A DNA stretch of 64,000 bases from CATQHD01 sp965243165 (GTDB lineage: Bacteria; Actinomycetota; Acidimicrobiia; Spongiisociales; Spongiisociaceae), in assembly GCA_965243165.1 (NCBI GenBank), contig OZ251535.1, positions 2,542,001-2,606,000 of the forward strand, given 5' to 3'. A model generated the notes under the pieces. The model saw only the letters and a program-made list of their open reading frames with translations, searched no databases and was not told the DNA's origin. The position numbers and the translations under genes are program-made. Positions 16,297-26,876 of the stretch are shown piece by piece; the stretch's first letter is position 1; each line of letters starts with the position of its first letter.

Positions 16297-18903
16297 ATGG
16301 CAGCGCCTCTCATCATCGTCGAGTCGGCCACCAAGGCCCGCAGCATCGCCGGCTACCTGGGCAAGGGCTACCGGGTGGAGTCCTCCCAGGGTCACATCCG
16401 CGACCTGCCCAACAACGCCAAGCAGATCCCCGCCAAGTACAAGAACGAGCAGTGGGCGAAGGACTGGGGGGTGGACGTCGACCGCGAATTCGCCCCCCTC
16501 TACATCGTTCCGCCGGAGAGCCGCAAGGTCGTCCAGAAACTCAAGAAGCTGGCGGCGGAGGCCTCCGAGCTCTACCTGGCCACCGACGCCGACCGGGAGG
16601 GCGAGGCGATCGCCTGGCACCTCGCCCAGGTCCTCAGGCCCAAGGCGCCCATGCGCCGCATGGTGTTCCACGAGATCACCCCGGCGGCCATCCGCCAAGC
16701 CCTCGCCAACCCCCGCTCCATCGACCAGGACCTGGTGGACGCCCAGGAAGCCCGCCGAACGCTGGACCGGCTGGTCGGCTACGGGGTGTCGCCGGTGCTG
16801 TGGCGGAAGATCAAGCGGGGCTTGTCGGCGGGGCGGGTGCAGAGCGTGGCCGTGCGGATGATCGTGGAGCGGGAGCGCCGCCGGATCGCCTTCCGCCCGG
16901 CCGGGTTCTGGAGCGTGGAGGGGGTGTTCGCCGCCGAGTCCCAGGAAACGTTCACCGCTTCCCTGGCCGCCGTAGACGGCGTCCGCCCCGCCAACGGCAA
17001 GGACTTCGACGAGCAGGGGCGCCTGACCGCCGCCGAGGTGCTCCGGCTTGACGAAGCCCGCGCCGCCGGCCTGGCCGACCAGATCGAAGGCGGGAGCTTC
17101 GAGGTGCGCTCGGTCAAGCGCAAGCCCTACACCCGCAATCCCTACGCCCCTTTCCGCACCTCCACCCTCCAGCAGGAAGCAGCCCGCAAACTGCGGTTCG
17201 GGGCGTCGCGCACCATGGCGGCCGCCCAGCGGCTCTACGAGCGCGGTTTCATCACCTATATGCGCACCGACAGCACCACCCTCTCCGAAGGCGCGCTGAA
17301 GACCGCCCGGGCGGTCATCGCCGAGCGCTACGGATCCAAATACCTGCCCGCCAAACCGCGCCGGTACGCCAACAAGGTCAAGAACGCCCAAGAGGCCCAC
17401 GAGGCCATCCGGCCCGCCGGGGAGAAGTGGAAGACCCCCCAAGAGCTGGACGAACTGGTGAACGAACGCGACCAGCAGCAGGTCTACCGCCTGATCTGGA
17501 CCCGCACCCTGGCCTCGCAGATGGCGCCCGCCCGGGGGGAGAGCACCCAGGTGCGGCTGGGCGGCCCGATCCCGAACGGGGAGGACGTGGAGTTCGCCGC
17601 CTCGGGGCGCACGGTTACCTTCGCCGGCTTCCTGCGGGTCTACGTAGAAGGAAGCGACGACCCCGAAGCCGACCTCGACGACCGGGAGCGGAGGCTGCCC
17701 GTCCTCGAAGAGGGGGAGCAGGCGGCCGCCCGCACCGTGGAGGCCAAAGGCCGCGAGACCCAGCCCCCCCGCCGCTTCACCGAAGCCTCCCTCATCAAAG
17801 AACTGGAGGACAAGGGGATCGGGCGCCCTTCCACCTATGCGTCGATCATCTCCACGATCATCAACCGGGGTTATGTCTTCAAGAAGAAAGCGGCGCTGGT
17901 GCCCTCGATGACGGCCTTCGCCGCCACCCGGCTCCTGGAGAACCACTTCGAGGACCTGGTGGACTTCGGCTTCACCGCCCGGATGGAGGACGACCTGGAC
18001 CGGATCGCCCGCGGCGAAGAAGAGAAGGCCCCCTGGCTGCGGCGCTTCTTCCACGGCAACGGGGCGCAGGGCCTGCTCGCCCTGGTGTCGGGGGAGCGGA
18101 TCGAAGGCATCGACCGCCGCCAGACCGACTTCCGGGTGGGCGAGGACGACTCGGGGGCGCCGGTGACGGTCCAGGTGGGGCGGTTCGGCCCCTACCTCAG
18201 CCGGGGGGGCGACCGGGCGTCGGTGCCGGAGGACCTCCCCCCCGACGAGCTGACCCTGGAGGCCGCCCTCCGCCTGCTCGACCAGGCGCCCAAGGGGGCC
18301 AAGATCCTGGGCTCCGACCCCGATTCGGGGCTGGCGGTCCTGGGCCTCACCGGCCGCTACGGACCTTTCGTGCAGCTGGGCGAGGCCGAGGCGGGCGCCG
18401 GGAAGAAGAAACCCAAGCGGGCCTCGCTCCTGCCGGGCATGGACCTCGACGCGCTGAGCCTCGACGACGCCCTGCGGCTTCTTTCCCTGCCCCGCCGGGT
18501 CGGAAAGCACCCGGACACCGGCGAGTTGATCGAGGCCGGGCAGGGCCGTTTCGGCCCGTATATACGGATGGGCAAGGAATACCGCAGCCTCGACGATCCG
18601 GAGCGCATGTTCGACATCACCCTGGAGGAGGCGGTCGAGATGATGAACGCCCCCAAACCGCGGCGCGGCCGGCAGAGGGCGGCGCCCCCCCTCAAGGAGC
18701 TGGGGGCGGATCCGGTCTCGGGCGGGAAGGTGTTGGTCAAGACCGGCCGCTACGGCCCTTACGTCACCGACGGAACGGTCAACGCCTCCGTCCGCGAAAA
18801 CCTGATCGAATCCCTGGATCTCCGGCAGGCCGCGGCTTTGCTGGCCGACCGGCGCCAATGGCTGAAAGACAAAGGCAAATGGCCCCCCAAGAAGCGCCGC
18901 TGA
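16297..18903 (+). CDS. topA: DNA topoisomerase I
   Basis: A type IA topoisomerase of 868 residues that relaxes negative supercoils. The Toprim domain starts at residue 4 (PLIIVESATKARSI) with DADREGEAIAW (acidic metal site). The active-site Tyr lies in GFITYMRTDST at about residue 318. The C-terminus has no Cys4 zinc fingers but several repeated GRYGPYV-type modules, the actinobacterial arrangement, ending in a Lys/Arg-rich tail (KDKGKWPPKKRR). The start ATG is 17 codons clear of any other candidate and the gene is intact. Confidence 0.97.
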   Translation: MAAPLIIVESATKARSIAGYLGKGYRVESSQGHIRDLPNNAKQIPAKYKNEQWAKDWGVDVDREFAPLYIVPPESRKVVQKLKKLAAEASELYLATDADREGEAIAWHLAQVLRPKAPMRRMVFHEITPAAIRQALANPRSIDQDLVDAQEARRTLDRLVGYGVSPVLWRKIKRGLSAGRVQSVAVRMIVERERRRIAFRPAGFWSVEGVFAAESQETFTASLAAVDGVRPANGKDFDEQGRLTAAEVLRLDEARAAGLADQIEGGSFEVRSVKRKPYTRNPYAPFRTSTLQQEAARKLRFGASRTMAAAQRLYERGFITYMRTDSTTLSEGALKTARAVIAERYGSKYLPAKPRRYANKVKNAQEAHEAIRPAGEKWKTPQELDELVNERDQQQVYRLIWTRTLASQMAPARGESTQVRLGGPIPNGEDVEFAASGRTVTFAGFLRVYVEGSDDPEADLDDRERRLPVLEEGEQAAARTVEAKGRETQPPRRFTEASLIKELEDKGIGRPSTYASIISTIINRGYVFKKKAALVPSMTAFAATRLLENHFEDLVDFGFTARMEDDLDRIARGEEEKAPWLRRFFHGNGAQGLLALVSGERIEGIDRRQTDFRVGEDDSGAPVTVQVGRFGPYLSRGGDRASVPEDLPPDELTLEAALRLLDQAPKGAKILGSDPDSGLAVLGLTGRYGPFVQLGEAEAGAGKKKPKRASLLPGMDLDALSLDDALRLLSLPRRVGKHPDTGELIEAGQGRFGPYIRMGKEYRSLDDPERMFDITLEEAVEMMNAPKPRRGRQRAAPPLKELGADPVSGGKVLVKTGRYGPYVTDGTVNASVRENLIESLDLRQAAALLADRRQWLKDKGKWPPKKRR

Positions 18904-18926
18904 AGGATTTCCTCGGCTCGGTTTCT

Positions 18927-19856
18927 TCAGTATTTCCGGGGGGTGGGGGGAGGGGCGCCCAGCAGCAGGCGCCGGACGGCCGCCCAGCAGGCGTCCACCG
19001 CCGATTGGGCCAGAGGGTCGTCGTCGGCGATCACCTTGACCGCGGCGCCCGAGCCGTTGGGAAGGGCAGAAGCTGCGGCCAGGACGCCGCCCGCCCGGGG
19101 AAGGGCCGCCCGCACCGCCTCGGTCAGCCGGGGGGCGGGGCGCCGGTCGGTCAGCACCAGGACGGAAGCCAGGGTGCGGGGGCGGGCGGGGCGGCCCAGC
19201 ACCGCCGGGCCGAAGGGGCTTCGAACGCCGGGGGAGAGCTCGAAGGCCTCCCGGTAAAGCAGGCGGCCTTGCGGATCCCGCACCGTCAGGCGGTTGGCCA
19301 GACGGCGGTACCGGAAGGCCTCTCCCATCGCCGTCCGGCCGGGGGCCAGCACTTCCGAGAACAACACGGCGGCGCCCGGGGAGACCGTTATCGCGGCTTC
19401 GGCCTCCAGGTCGGCGCCCGCGAACGGGATGACCGGGTCGGGCCGGTATTCCAGCCAGGCGCCCTCCGCCGCCGTCAGCTCCACCGCCAGGCTTGCCCTG
19501 CCTTCGGGCATGGTGAAGACCTTGGCCGCGCTCTGGGTGGTGATGTGCGCCTCGGCCCCCGGGCCGGCCGCGACCGACACCCGCCGGCGGTCGTTGCCAA
19601 GCAGGCCGGCGGTCGGGTCGGCCAGGTAGATGTACGCCATGCCGGGCAGGGCCTCGTCCGGATAGAGCGCCCGCTGCACCGCCAGCGGAGGGCGGGTGCG
19701 CAGATGCGTGAGCCGGGTGCGTCCATGGCGGGGCGACAGCGCCATCTCCGCCAAGCCGTCCTGCCCGGGACCGGCCGGGCGGCCGCCGGACCGCTCCAGC
19801 AGGCTCTTCTCTGCCAAACCCCGGCCTGCGGAAAGCCAAGACGCCCGGTTGGTCAC
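18927..19856 (-). CDS. ureD: Urease accessory protein UreD (UreH)
   Basis: A 309-residue scaffold for nickel insertion into apo-urease together with UreF and UreG. Recognisable by the segments RTRLTHLRTRPPLAVQRALYPDE, AHITTQSAAKVF and WLEYRPDPVIPFAGA, which are conserved in UreD. It is the last gene in the ureABCFGD order, the same as in mycobacteria, but here it is separated from ureG by about 570 bp containing an R2 repeat. Whether it is still co-transcribed is unknown. Confidence 0.9.
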   Translation of the reverse strand: MTNRASWLSAGRGLAEKSLLERSGGRPAGPGQDGLAEMALSPRHGRTRLTHLRTRPPLAVQRALYPDEALPGMAYIYLADPTAGLLGNDRRRVSVAAGPGAEAHITTQSAAKVFTMPEGRASLAVELTAAEGAWLEYRPDPVIPFAGADLEAEAAITVSPGAAVLFSEVLAPGRTAMGEAFRYRRLANRLTVRDPQGRLLYREAFELSPGVRSPFGPAVLGRPARPRTLASVLVLTDRRPAPRLTEAVRAALPRAGGVLAAASALPNGSGAAVKVIADDDPLAQSAVDACWAAVRRLLLGAPPPTPRKY

Positions 19857-19994
19857 CCCCGCCCTCCAACGAGGCGGGCCGCCGAACTGCTCATCCGAGC
19901 CGAACGGTTGGACGAGGCGGGCGGCGGCAGGCCGACATGGACGCCGCTTCCGAGCCTGCCCCCGATCCGGGCGCCCCGGGGGTGAGGCCGGGGT

Positions 19995-20400
19995 TATCGA
20001 AGCGTCGAGTCCGCCGAAATCTTTCTGAACACACCCCTAGCCGGAAGCCCGAAAATTTGGTATACCTATTGGGCTGAAACACAAACACCGCCGCGAGCTT
20101 CCGGAGAGGGCGGCGGTCAGAGACGGATCCCGTTCGATCCGGCCCTATCGGGCCGGAGGCGGCCCCGTGCGGCCCGGCGGATTTTCGTCCAAGGAGGTGG
20201 CGGCGGGGGATGGGCCCGGCGAAGCCGGGGGGAGGGCCGATTTTCGCGGTCTTGGGGGCGTTTGGGTCGGCATCGAACTTCGAACCATCCTGATGGCACG
20301 AGGTGCTTCCCCCGGCAAACCTGGGACCTGCACGAGGGGGACCACTCCTCCCCCACCGGTCCTTCACGCACGAGGTGCTTGCCCCGGCAAACCTCGGAGT
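19995..20400 (+). repeat. R2 dispersed repeat, copy 1 (between ureG and ureD)
   Basis: Shares blocks with 25005-25360 and with the halves around both IS110 copies: CACCCCTAGCCGGAAGCCCG, AAATTTGGTAT, AAACACCGCCGCGAGCTTCC, a GGGCCGGAGGCGGCC hairpin, and the G-rich core with CCCGGCGAAGCCGGG. Its tail holds two imperfect copies of a GCACGAGGTGCTT(C/G)CCCCGG unit about 70 bp apart. Non-coding. It splits the urease operon. Confidence 0.75.
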
Positions 20401-20423
20401 TGCCCATACAGCCGGAGCCTGCT

Positions 20424-21053
<630 letters not shown>

Positions 21054-21098
21054 CTCCTTCTCTTTCTCTCCGCCGCCCGAACGCCGCCCCGATCGGGC

Positions 21099-21857
21099 TC
21101 AGCTGGCGAACATCCGAACATCGTCCTCCTCGTGCAGCATCGAGGCTATATCCGCCCAGGGGGCAAAGGACGTCATCCCCCGCCCGCCCCGCCCCGCCCC
21201 GCAGGCGCCCGACTCGGATATCTGGACCGCCAGGGAGCGGAGTATCTGCTGCGCCTCGGCGTGGGTGACGCCGAGCAGCCGCTGGGAGGCGCCCAGCAGC
21301 CCCGCCGCCCAGCCGTGGCAGAACACCCCCAGCGCCTCCTGCGGAGGGACGCCCGCCGCGCAGGCCGCCGCCCCCATGGCCGCCGCCGCCGAACCGGGCA
21401 CCTGTCCGGCCTCGACCATCCTCCGGTAGCCGTCGAAGAACCGCCCCGCCCGCCCGGCGCCTCCCGCCAGCCCCGCCGAGGCCGCCTCCTCCAACAGCCG
21501 GCGGCCGGTGGAGCGGGAGGCCGCCCTCAGCTCGGACGGGAGCTTCATGGCGTCCAGCCGCCGGTCGACCGCCGCCGCCTCCTCCAACCGCCCCTCCGAG
21601 GCCGCCGCATGGACGGCGAGCAGGGCCGCCCCGTCGGACGGCAGCACGCTCCACTCCAGCAGACCGGCCAGGTACCGGCGGACGCCCCCGGCGGAGCGCA
21701 CCCACCCCCGGGCGGCCATGGCCTCCAAGCCCTGAGAGTGGGCGTACAGGCCGGTCGGGAAGAAGGAATCGGCCAGCTGCAGCGCGGCCAGGAACGCCAA
21801 GCCGCCCCCCGCCTCCGCCGCCGCTCCGCCCTTTCCCTCGTGAACGGCCGGGGTCAT
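21099..21857 (-). CDS. ureF: Urease accessory protein UreF
   Basis: A 252-residue all-helical protein that acts with UreD to activate UreG. The typical opening ALQLADSFFPTGLYAHSQGLEAMA is present, followed by the GASQRLLGVTHAEAQQIL region near the C-terminus. Starts four bases after the ureC stop, so translation is probably coupled. Confidence 0.93.
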   Translation of the reverse strand: MTPAVHEGKGGAAAEAGGGLAFLAALQLADSFFPTGLYAHSQGLEAMAARGWVRSAGGVRRYLAGLLEWSVLPSDGAALLAVHAAASEGRLEEAAAVDRRLDAMKLPSELRAASRSTGRRLLEEAASAGLAGGAGRAGRFFDGYRRMVEAGQVPGSAAAAMGAAACAAGVPPQEALGVFCHGWAAGLLGASQRLLGVTHAEAQQILRSLAVQISESGACGAGRGGRGMTSFAPWADIASMLHEEDDVRMFAS

Positions 21858-21861
21858 ACGG

Positions 21862-23577
21862 TCATACGAGGAAGAACCGCTGCGCCAGGCTCAGCCGCTC
21901 CGCCGCCGGAACCTCGGCGGGCTCGCCGTCCACCAGCACCCGGTAGGTGTCCGGATCCACCTCGATCTCAGGCATGGCGCTGTTGCGCACCATGTCCCGC
22001 TTGCCGATCGTCCGGCAGCCCCGCACCGGCTCCGCCCGCCTGCGCAGGCCCAGCTGTTGATGGACGCCCAGCTCGTAGGCGGCGGCCGACACGAACGTCA
22101 CACAGGTCCGGGCCAAGGCGCCGCCCAAGGCCCCGAACATGGGGCGGTATAGCTGCGGCTCGCAGGTGGGGATCGACCCGTTGGGGTCGCCCAGCGCCGC
22201 CCAGGACACCATCCCGCCCTTGATCACCATCTTCGGCTTGACGCCGAAATAGCCGGCCGGCCACAGCACGATGTCGGCCAGCTTGCCGGGTTCCAGCGAA
22301 CCCACCAGATGGGAGACGCCGTGGGTGATGGCCGGGTTGATGGTCAGCTTGGCCAGATAGCGCAGCAGCCGGAAGTTGTCGTGGCGGGGGGAGTCCTCCG
22401 GAAGCTTGCCCGCCGTCCGCAGCATCTTGTCGGCGGTCTGGAACAGGCGGATGAAGTTCTCCCCCGGCCTGCCCATCGCCTGGGAGTCGGAGGCGTACAT
22501 GCTGAGCACCCCCATGTCGTGCAGCACGTCCTCGGCGGCCATGGTCTCGGGGCGGATGCGGCTCTCGGCGAAGGCCGTGTCTTCGGGGATGCGGGGGTTC
22601 AGGTGGTGGCAGATCATCAGCATGTCCAGGTGTTCGGCCAGGGTGTTGACCGTGTAGGGGCGGGTGGGGTTGGTGGAGGAGGGCAGCACGTTCGGCTCCC
22701 CGGCGATGCGCATGATGTCGGGGGCGTGGCCCCCTCCCGCCCCCTCCGTGTGGTAGGTGTGGATGGCCCGCCCGGCAATGGCGGCGATGGTGTCCTCCAC
22801 GAACCCGGCCTCGTTGAGGGTGTCGGTGTGAACCGCTACGGGCACGTCGTAGCGGTCGGCCGCCTCCAGGCAGACGTCGATGGCGGCGGGGGTCGTCCCC
22901 CAGTCCTCGTGAAGCTTCAGGCCGGCCGCCCCCGCCTCTATCTGCTCGGCCAGCGGGGCCGGATCCGAGGAATTGCCCTTCCCCAGCAGGCCCCAGTTGA
23001 CCGGCAGGGATTCGGCCGCCTCCAGCATCCGGTGGATGTGCCAGGGGCCGGGGGTGCAGGTGGTGGCGCGGGTTCCGTCGGAGGGGCCGGCGCCGCCGCC
23101 GATCATGGTGGTGACCCCGCTCGACAGGGCGTGTTGGACCTGGGCGGGGTCGATCATGTGGATGTGGGTGTCCACCCCGCCGGCGGTGGCTATCAGGTGT
23201 TCGCCGGCGATCACGTCCGTGCCCGGGCCCACCGCCAGTTCGGGGGATACGCCGTCCATCACCCCGGGGTTGCCCGCCTTGCCGATCCCGGCGATCAGCC
23301 CGCCCCGCACGCCGATGTCGCCCTTGACCACCCCCAGCACCGGATCCATCACGACCGCGTTGGTGATCACCAGGTCCAGCGCTCCGCCCCGGTTGGATGC
23401 GGCCCCCTGCCCCATGCCGTCGCGGGCGGTCTTCCCGCCTCCGAACACCAGCTCGTCGCCGTAGACGGCGAAGTCCCGCTCGATCTCGCACACCAGCTCG
23501 GTGTCGGCCAGCCGGATGCGGTCGCCGATGGTGGGGCCGTACAGCTCCGCATACTGGCGGCGGCTGATGCGGGCCAC
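21862..23577 (-). CDS. ureC: Urease alpha subunit
   Basis: The 571-residue catalytic subunit hydrolyses urea to ammonia and carbamate. Nickel ligands and catalytic residues are visible: DTHIHMIDP (two His), the carbamylated Lys in GLKLHEDWG, HTDTLNE, the flap HTYHTEGAGGGHAPD, MICHHLNP with the catalytic His, and YASDSQAMGR with the Asp ligand. The length is that of stand-alone UreC. The gene looks intact and functional. Confidence 0.98.
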   Translation of the reverse strand: MARISRRQYAELYGPTIGDRIRLADTELVCEIERDFAVYGDELVFGGGKTARDGMGQGAASNRGGALDLVITNAVVMDPVLGVVKGDIGVRGGLIAGIGKAGNPGVMDGVSPELAVGPGTDVIAGEHLIATAGGVDTHIHMIDPAQVQHALSSGVTTMIGGGAGPSDGTRATTCTPGPWHIHRMLEAAESLPVNWGLLGKGNSSDPAPLAEQIEAGAAGLKLHEDWGTTPAAIDVCLEAADRYDVPVAVHTDTLNEAGFVEDTIAAIAGRAIHTYHTEGAGGGHAPDIMRIAGEPNVLPSSTNPTRPYTVNTLAEHLDMLMICHHLNPRIPEDTAFAESRIRPETMAAEDVLHDMGVLSMYASDSQAMGRPGENFIRLFQTADKMLRTAGKLPEDSPRHDNFRLLRYLAKLTINPAITHGVSHLVGSLEPGKLADIVLWPAGYFGVKPKMVIKGGMVSWAALGDPNGSIPTCEPQLYRPMFGALGGALARTCVTFVSAAAYELGVHQQLGLRRRAEPVRGCRTIGKRDMVRNSAMPEIEVDPDTYRVLVDGEPAEVPAAERLSLAQRFFLV

Positions 23578-23580
23578 GCC

Positions 23581-23967
23581 CTACCCCTCCCCTTCCGCGC
23601 CGGAGAACCCCCGGCAGGCGGCGGCCCGCAGGGCGGCGGCCCGGACATCCGGCGAATCCAAGGCCCCTTCGACCAGGCCGTTCAGCCCTTCGATCCGCCG
23701 CTCCCCGCCCGCGGCCGTCAGCTCCACCTCCTTGCGGGCGCCCGGCTCGAAGCGGACCGCAGCCCCCGCCGGGATGTCCAGGCGCATGCCGTAGGCCGCC
23801 TCCCGGTCGAAGCGCAGGGCCCGGTTGACCTCGAAGAAGTGGAAGTGGGAGCCGACCTGCACCGCCCGGTCGCCGGTGTTCCACACGGACAACGAAACCC
23901 GAGGCCGTCCGGCGTTGATCTCGATCGGGCCGTCGGACAGGATGTAGGCGCCGGCGGGTCCGCTCAC
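23581..23967 (-). CDS. ureB: Urease beta subunit
   Basis: 128 residues. Conserved segments include VSVWNTGDRAVQVGSHFHFFEVN and RLDIPAGAAVRFEPG, typical of the beta subunit that packs on UreC. It sits three bases before the ureC start. The C-terminal 25 residues (RAAALRAAACRGFSGAEGEG) form a helical extension of the sort seen in actinobacterial UreB. Confidence 0.95.
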   Translation of the reverse strand: MSGPAGAYILSDGPIEINAGRPRVSLSVWNTGDRAVQVGSHFHFFEVNRALRFDREAAYGMRLDIPAGAAVRFEPGARKEVELTAAGGERRIEGLNGLVEGALDSPDVRAAALRAAACRGFSGAEGEG

Positions 23968-24000
23968 CGCCGGCCCCGCCCTTCGGACGCCTGCCCGGGC

Positions 24001-24303
24001 TCAGGTGATCGGGTCATGGCAGGAGATCATCTTGGTCCCGTCGGGGAAGGTAGCCTCGACCTGCACCAGGTCCACCAGCTCGGCCACCCCCTCCATCACG
24101 TCCTCCCGGGTCAACACCGCCCGCCCCGACTCGACCGCCTCCACCACCCGCTTCCCGTCCCGGGCGGCTTCGAGCATCGCCTCGGTGATCAGGGCCACCG
24201 ATTCGGGGACGTTGAGCTTCAACCCCCGCTTCCGCCGCTTGCGGGCCAGGTCGGCGGCCACGTACACGAGCAACTTCTCAGACTCGCGGGGGGTGAGCAT
24301 CAT
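24001..24303 (-). CDS. ureA: Urease gamma subunit
   Basis: 100 residues, full length. It starts MLTPRESEKLL and contains GLKLNVPESVALITEAMLEAARDGK and the family end VQVEATFPDGTKMISCHDPI. Two tandem ATG codons make the exact start uncertain by one residue. First gene of the urease cluster; the upstream 1.3 kb is filled with R3, R2 and R1 repeats, so the promoter probably lies within 24304-24380. Confidence 0.97.
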   Translation of the reverse strand: MMLTPRESEKLLVYVAADLARKRRKRGLKLNVPESVALITEAMLEAARDGKRVVEAVESGRAVLTREDVMEGVAELVDLVQVEATFPDGTKMISCHDPIT

Positions 24304-24374
24304 GTGGGGGTCTGGCTCCTTGCGGTCTCTGTCGGCGGAGAGGCGGCGGCCGGGTCAGGCGATTCTAACCCGTC

Positions 24375-24850
24375 CAACGCCGAAGGCCGCCCCAGAGGAA
24401 CAGTTCCAAGGGATCGGGGGGTCGCGCCCATCCCTGTTCGAGCCGCACAACGCAGGCTCTTCACCGCCAAGCGCGGCCCGCGAAGGCCAGGCGCCCGGCT
24501 TGCCGCCCCCGCCTCCAACGAAACGGGCATGCCGAACAATTCGATTCGAACTGAAACCCAGCCCGAGCAGCGCACTGAAACCAAGCCCGAGCAGCACATC
24601 GTTTTTCGCGTTCTCCGCCCCCCGCCCCGGCTTCGCCGGGTTTCCCGCCCCCGCCGCCGCCGAACCACCGTCCTCGGACGACGAGGGCGCGCTGCGGCCC
24701 CCTGCGCCCGATCCGCCTCGGCACAGCCAGGTCGGCCGCTCCGCCCTTGGAACCTCGGCTCTGGGAGTAGCGGCCTCTGTATGACCGCAGCATCCGGACC
24801 GGCTGCGGTTTCTGTACCGCCCCAAGGTACCAAGGGGGTATGACAGTTTT
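24375..24850 (-). repeat. R3 dispersed repeat, inverted copy upstream of ureA
   Basis: Matches, in complement, the units at 26975-27400, 44960-45560 and 49269-49870. Shared blocks are the CTGATACCTTGGGGAGGTAC region, GCAGCCGGTCCGGATGCTGC, ATACAGAGGCCGCCCC, GGATCGGGCGCAGAGGGCCG, and the CCCGGCGAAGCCGGGG core followed by AACGCGAAAAACGA. Frames that appear open across it are not conserved as protein. Non-coding. Confidence 0.75.
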
Positions 24851-25004
24851 CAGCAGCCGGACGGAAAGGCGATCTCCCGCCGCCCTGATCAGAGGACGAG
24901 CGGATATGGACCGACCAGGTTGTTGGGTGCATTGCCCGGCGGCGGGAGCCGTCATGAACACCGCTTCCGAGCCTGACCCTCTGAGGCGGGCGCGCCCCGG
25001 GCGG

Positions 25005-25360
25005 GCCGGAGGATCGAATCGGTCGAGTCCTCGAAAGGTTCTCCGAAACATACCCCTATACGGAAGCCCCGAAATTTGGTATAAAGAGGGGGCTGAAGCA
25101 CAAACACCGCCGCGAGCTTCCGGAGAGGGCGGCGGTCAGAGACAGTATCCCGTTCGATCCGGCCCCTCGGGCCGGAAGCGGCCCTACGCGGCCCGGCGGG
25201 GATTCGTTCAAGGAGGCGGCGGCGGGGGCAGGGCCCGGCGAAGCCGGCGGAGAGGGGCCTATTTTCGCGGACTTGGGGGTGTTTGGGTTGGAATTATTGA
25301 ACTTCGCGCCATGATTGCCCGAGGTTCTTGCCAGGGCAACCCTTGGAGCTGCCCATCCAG
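25005..25360 (+). repeat. R2 dispersed repeat, copy 2
   Basis: Same block order as copy 1 at 19995, including CGGAAGCCCCGAAATTTGG, CCGCCGCGAGCTTCC, CCTCGGGCCGG hairpin, and the core with CCCGGCGAAGCCGG then CTATTTTCGCGGACTTGGG. It abuts R1 copy 4 directly (junction about 25360), forming a compound repeat. Confidence 0.75.
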
Positions 25361-25563
25361 CCCCGATAATTCACGAGAGCGGGGGGCGGGCAGATGGAAC
25401 AGCACCTGCATCTCGACCTGGGGCAACACAGGGAACAACCGTCTGATCAGACATGCGGGCGTTCACCGACCGGTGAAAGCTGCGGCTTCGAGGTCTGGGA
25501 TGTACAGGCTGATGAACCGGCGCGGACGGCGGCCCCGCCCCGCGCGGTCATGAGCAATCGGGG
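25361..25563 (+). mobile_element. R1 MITE-like element, copy 4
   Basis: About 203 bp from CCCCGATAATTCACGAGAGC to GTCATGAGCAATCGGGG. It keeps the internal TCTGATCAGACA and GTTCACCGACCGGTGAA hairpin. Same orientation as copy 1. Located between the R2 copy and the CoA-transferase gene. Confidence 0.75.
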
Positions 25564-25622
25564 CTTGCTGTGATATTCGGGAGCTGGGCCGGCCGGTCGA
25601 ACACATCCTGAGCCGGGCTCGG

Positions 25623-26849
25623 TCAACTCGAGCCGGGGCTGATGACGCCTTCGGCTTCCATGCGCCGCAGCTCGGCCCGGCTGCATCCCGCCAACCCGCC
25701 CAGTATCTCGGCGTTGTGCGCGCCCAGCGGCGGCCCGGTGGACCGCACCCCGCCGGGGGTGGCGGAGAGGCGCCCCACCACGTTCTGCATGCGGACGGGG
25801 CCGAGCACCGGGTCGTCCACCTCGGTGATGGTCCGGTTGTGGGCGTACTGCGGGTCTTCGAAGATGCCGGCGATGTCGAGGATGGGGGCGATGGCGGCGC
25901 CGGCCTCCCCGAACCGGGCGGTTACTTCGGCCGCGTCCCGCTCCCCCACCCAGGAGCCGATCGCCCCGTCCAGCTCGTCCTGGTGCCGGAGCCGCCCGGC
26001 GTGGCCGCCGAACCAGTCTTCTTCGATCATGTCGGGGCGGCCGACCAGGCGCATGGTCCGCTCGGCGGTGGACTGCGAGGAGGCGGACAGCCCCAGCCAC
26101 ACCCCGTCCCGGGAGCGGTAGGCGTTGCGGGGGGCGGTGAACGGGGCCCGGTTGCCGGTGCGGCCCTGCACCACCCCCAGCTGGTCGTAGACGGCGGCCT
26201 GCGGCCCCAACAGCCAGAAGATGGGTTCGTAGATGGCCAGGTCGATCATCTGGCCCGAGCCGCCCCCCAGGTCGCGGGCGCGCAGGGCCGCCATGGTGAG
26301 AAAGGCGCCGCTCAGCCCGGTGATGCCGTCGGCCAGGGCGAAGGGGGGGAGGGTCGGGGGTCCGTCGGGATGGCCGTTGATGTGGGCGAACCCGGACATC
26401 GACTCGGCCAGGGTTCCGAAACCGGCCCGCTCCCGGTAGGGGCCGGTCTGCCCGAACCCCGTAACCCGCACCATGACCAGCCGGGGGTTCCGCTCGTGGA
26501 CCTCCTCCCAGCCCAACCCCCACCGCTCCATCGTCCCGGGCCGGAAGTTCTCGATCAGCACATCGGCCTGCTCCGCCATCCGCAGGAGCGCCGCCCGCCC
26601 CAGCTCGTGGGAGAGCTTGAGGGTCACCGCCGACTTGTTGCGGTTGACCACCGCCCACCAGAGCGACACCCCGTCCTTCTCCCACCCCAGGTTGCGCAGG
26701 CTGTCCCCCTCCGGATGCTCCACCTTGATCACCTCGGCCCCGTAATCCCCCAGCAAGGCGGCGATCATCGGGCCGGCGAAGAGGGTGGCGGCGTCGATCA
26801 CCCTCAGCCCGGACAGCGGGCCGCCGGCGGCGGGGGCTTCGGATTCCAT
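25623..26849 (-). CDS. Family III CoA-transferase (CaiB/BaiF type)
   Basis: A 408-residue protein with the hallmarks of class III CoA-transferases: LSGLRVIDAATLFAGPM near the N-terminus, DYGAEVIKVEHPEGD, VLIENFRPGTMERWGL, and the dimer-interlocking central segment. These enzymes move CoA between carboxylic acids via an aspartyl-CoA intermediate. No neighbouring catabolic gene hints at the substrate. The gene is flanked by R1 elements on both sides. Confidence 0.88.
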   Translation of the reverse strand: MESEAPAAGGPLSGLRVIDAATLFAGPMIAALLGDYGAEVIKVEHPEGDSLRNLGWEKDGVSLWWAVVNRNKSAVTLKLSHELGRAALLRMAEQADVLIENFRPGTMERWGLGWEEVHERNPRLVMVRVTGFGQTGPYRERAGFGTLAESMSGFAHINGHPDGPPTLPPFALADGITGLSGAFLTMAALRARDLGGGSGQMIDLAIYEPIFWLLGPQAAVYDQLGVVQGRTGNRAPFTAPRNAYRSRDGVWLGLSASSQSTAERTMRLVGRPDMIEEDWFGGHAGRLRHQDELDGAIGSWVGERDAAEVTARFGEAGAAIAPILDIAGIFEDPQYAHNRTITEVDDPVLGPVRMQNVVGRLSATPGGVRSTGPPLGAHNAEILGGLAGCSRAELRRMEAEGVISPGSS

Positions 26850-26876
26850 CCGGCGATCCTACCCGGCGCCTTCGGC

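Noticed and set aside
16264..19869. 1201-codon minus-strand open frame
   Set aside because: Antisense to topA and out of frame with ureD; Gly/Pro/Arg/Leu-rich shadow typical of GC-rich third positions.
22309..24843. 844-codon plus-strand open frame
   Set aside because: Antisense to ureC, ureB and ureA.
24300..24932. Open frames in both strands over R3 near 24.6 kb
   Set aside because: The same DNA repeats at 27, 45 and 49 kb with frame-breaking differences, so no protein is conserved.
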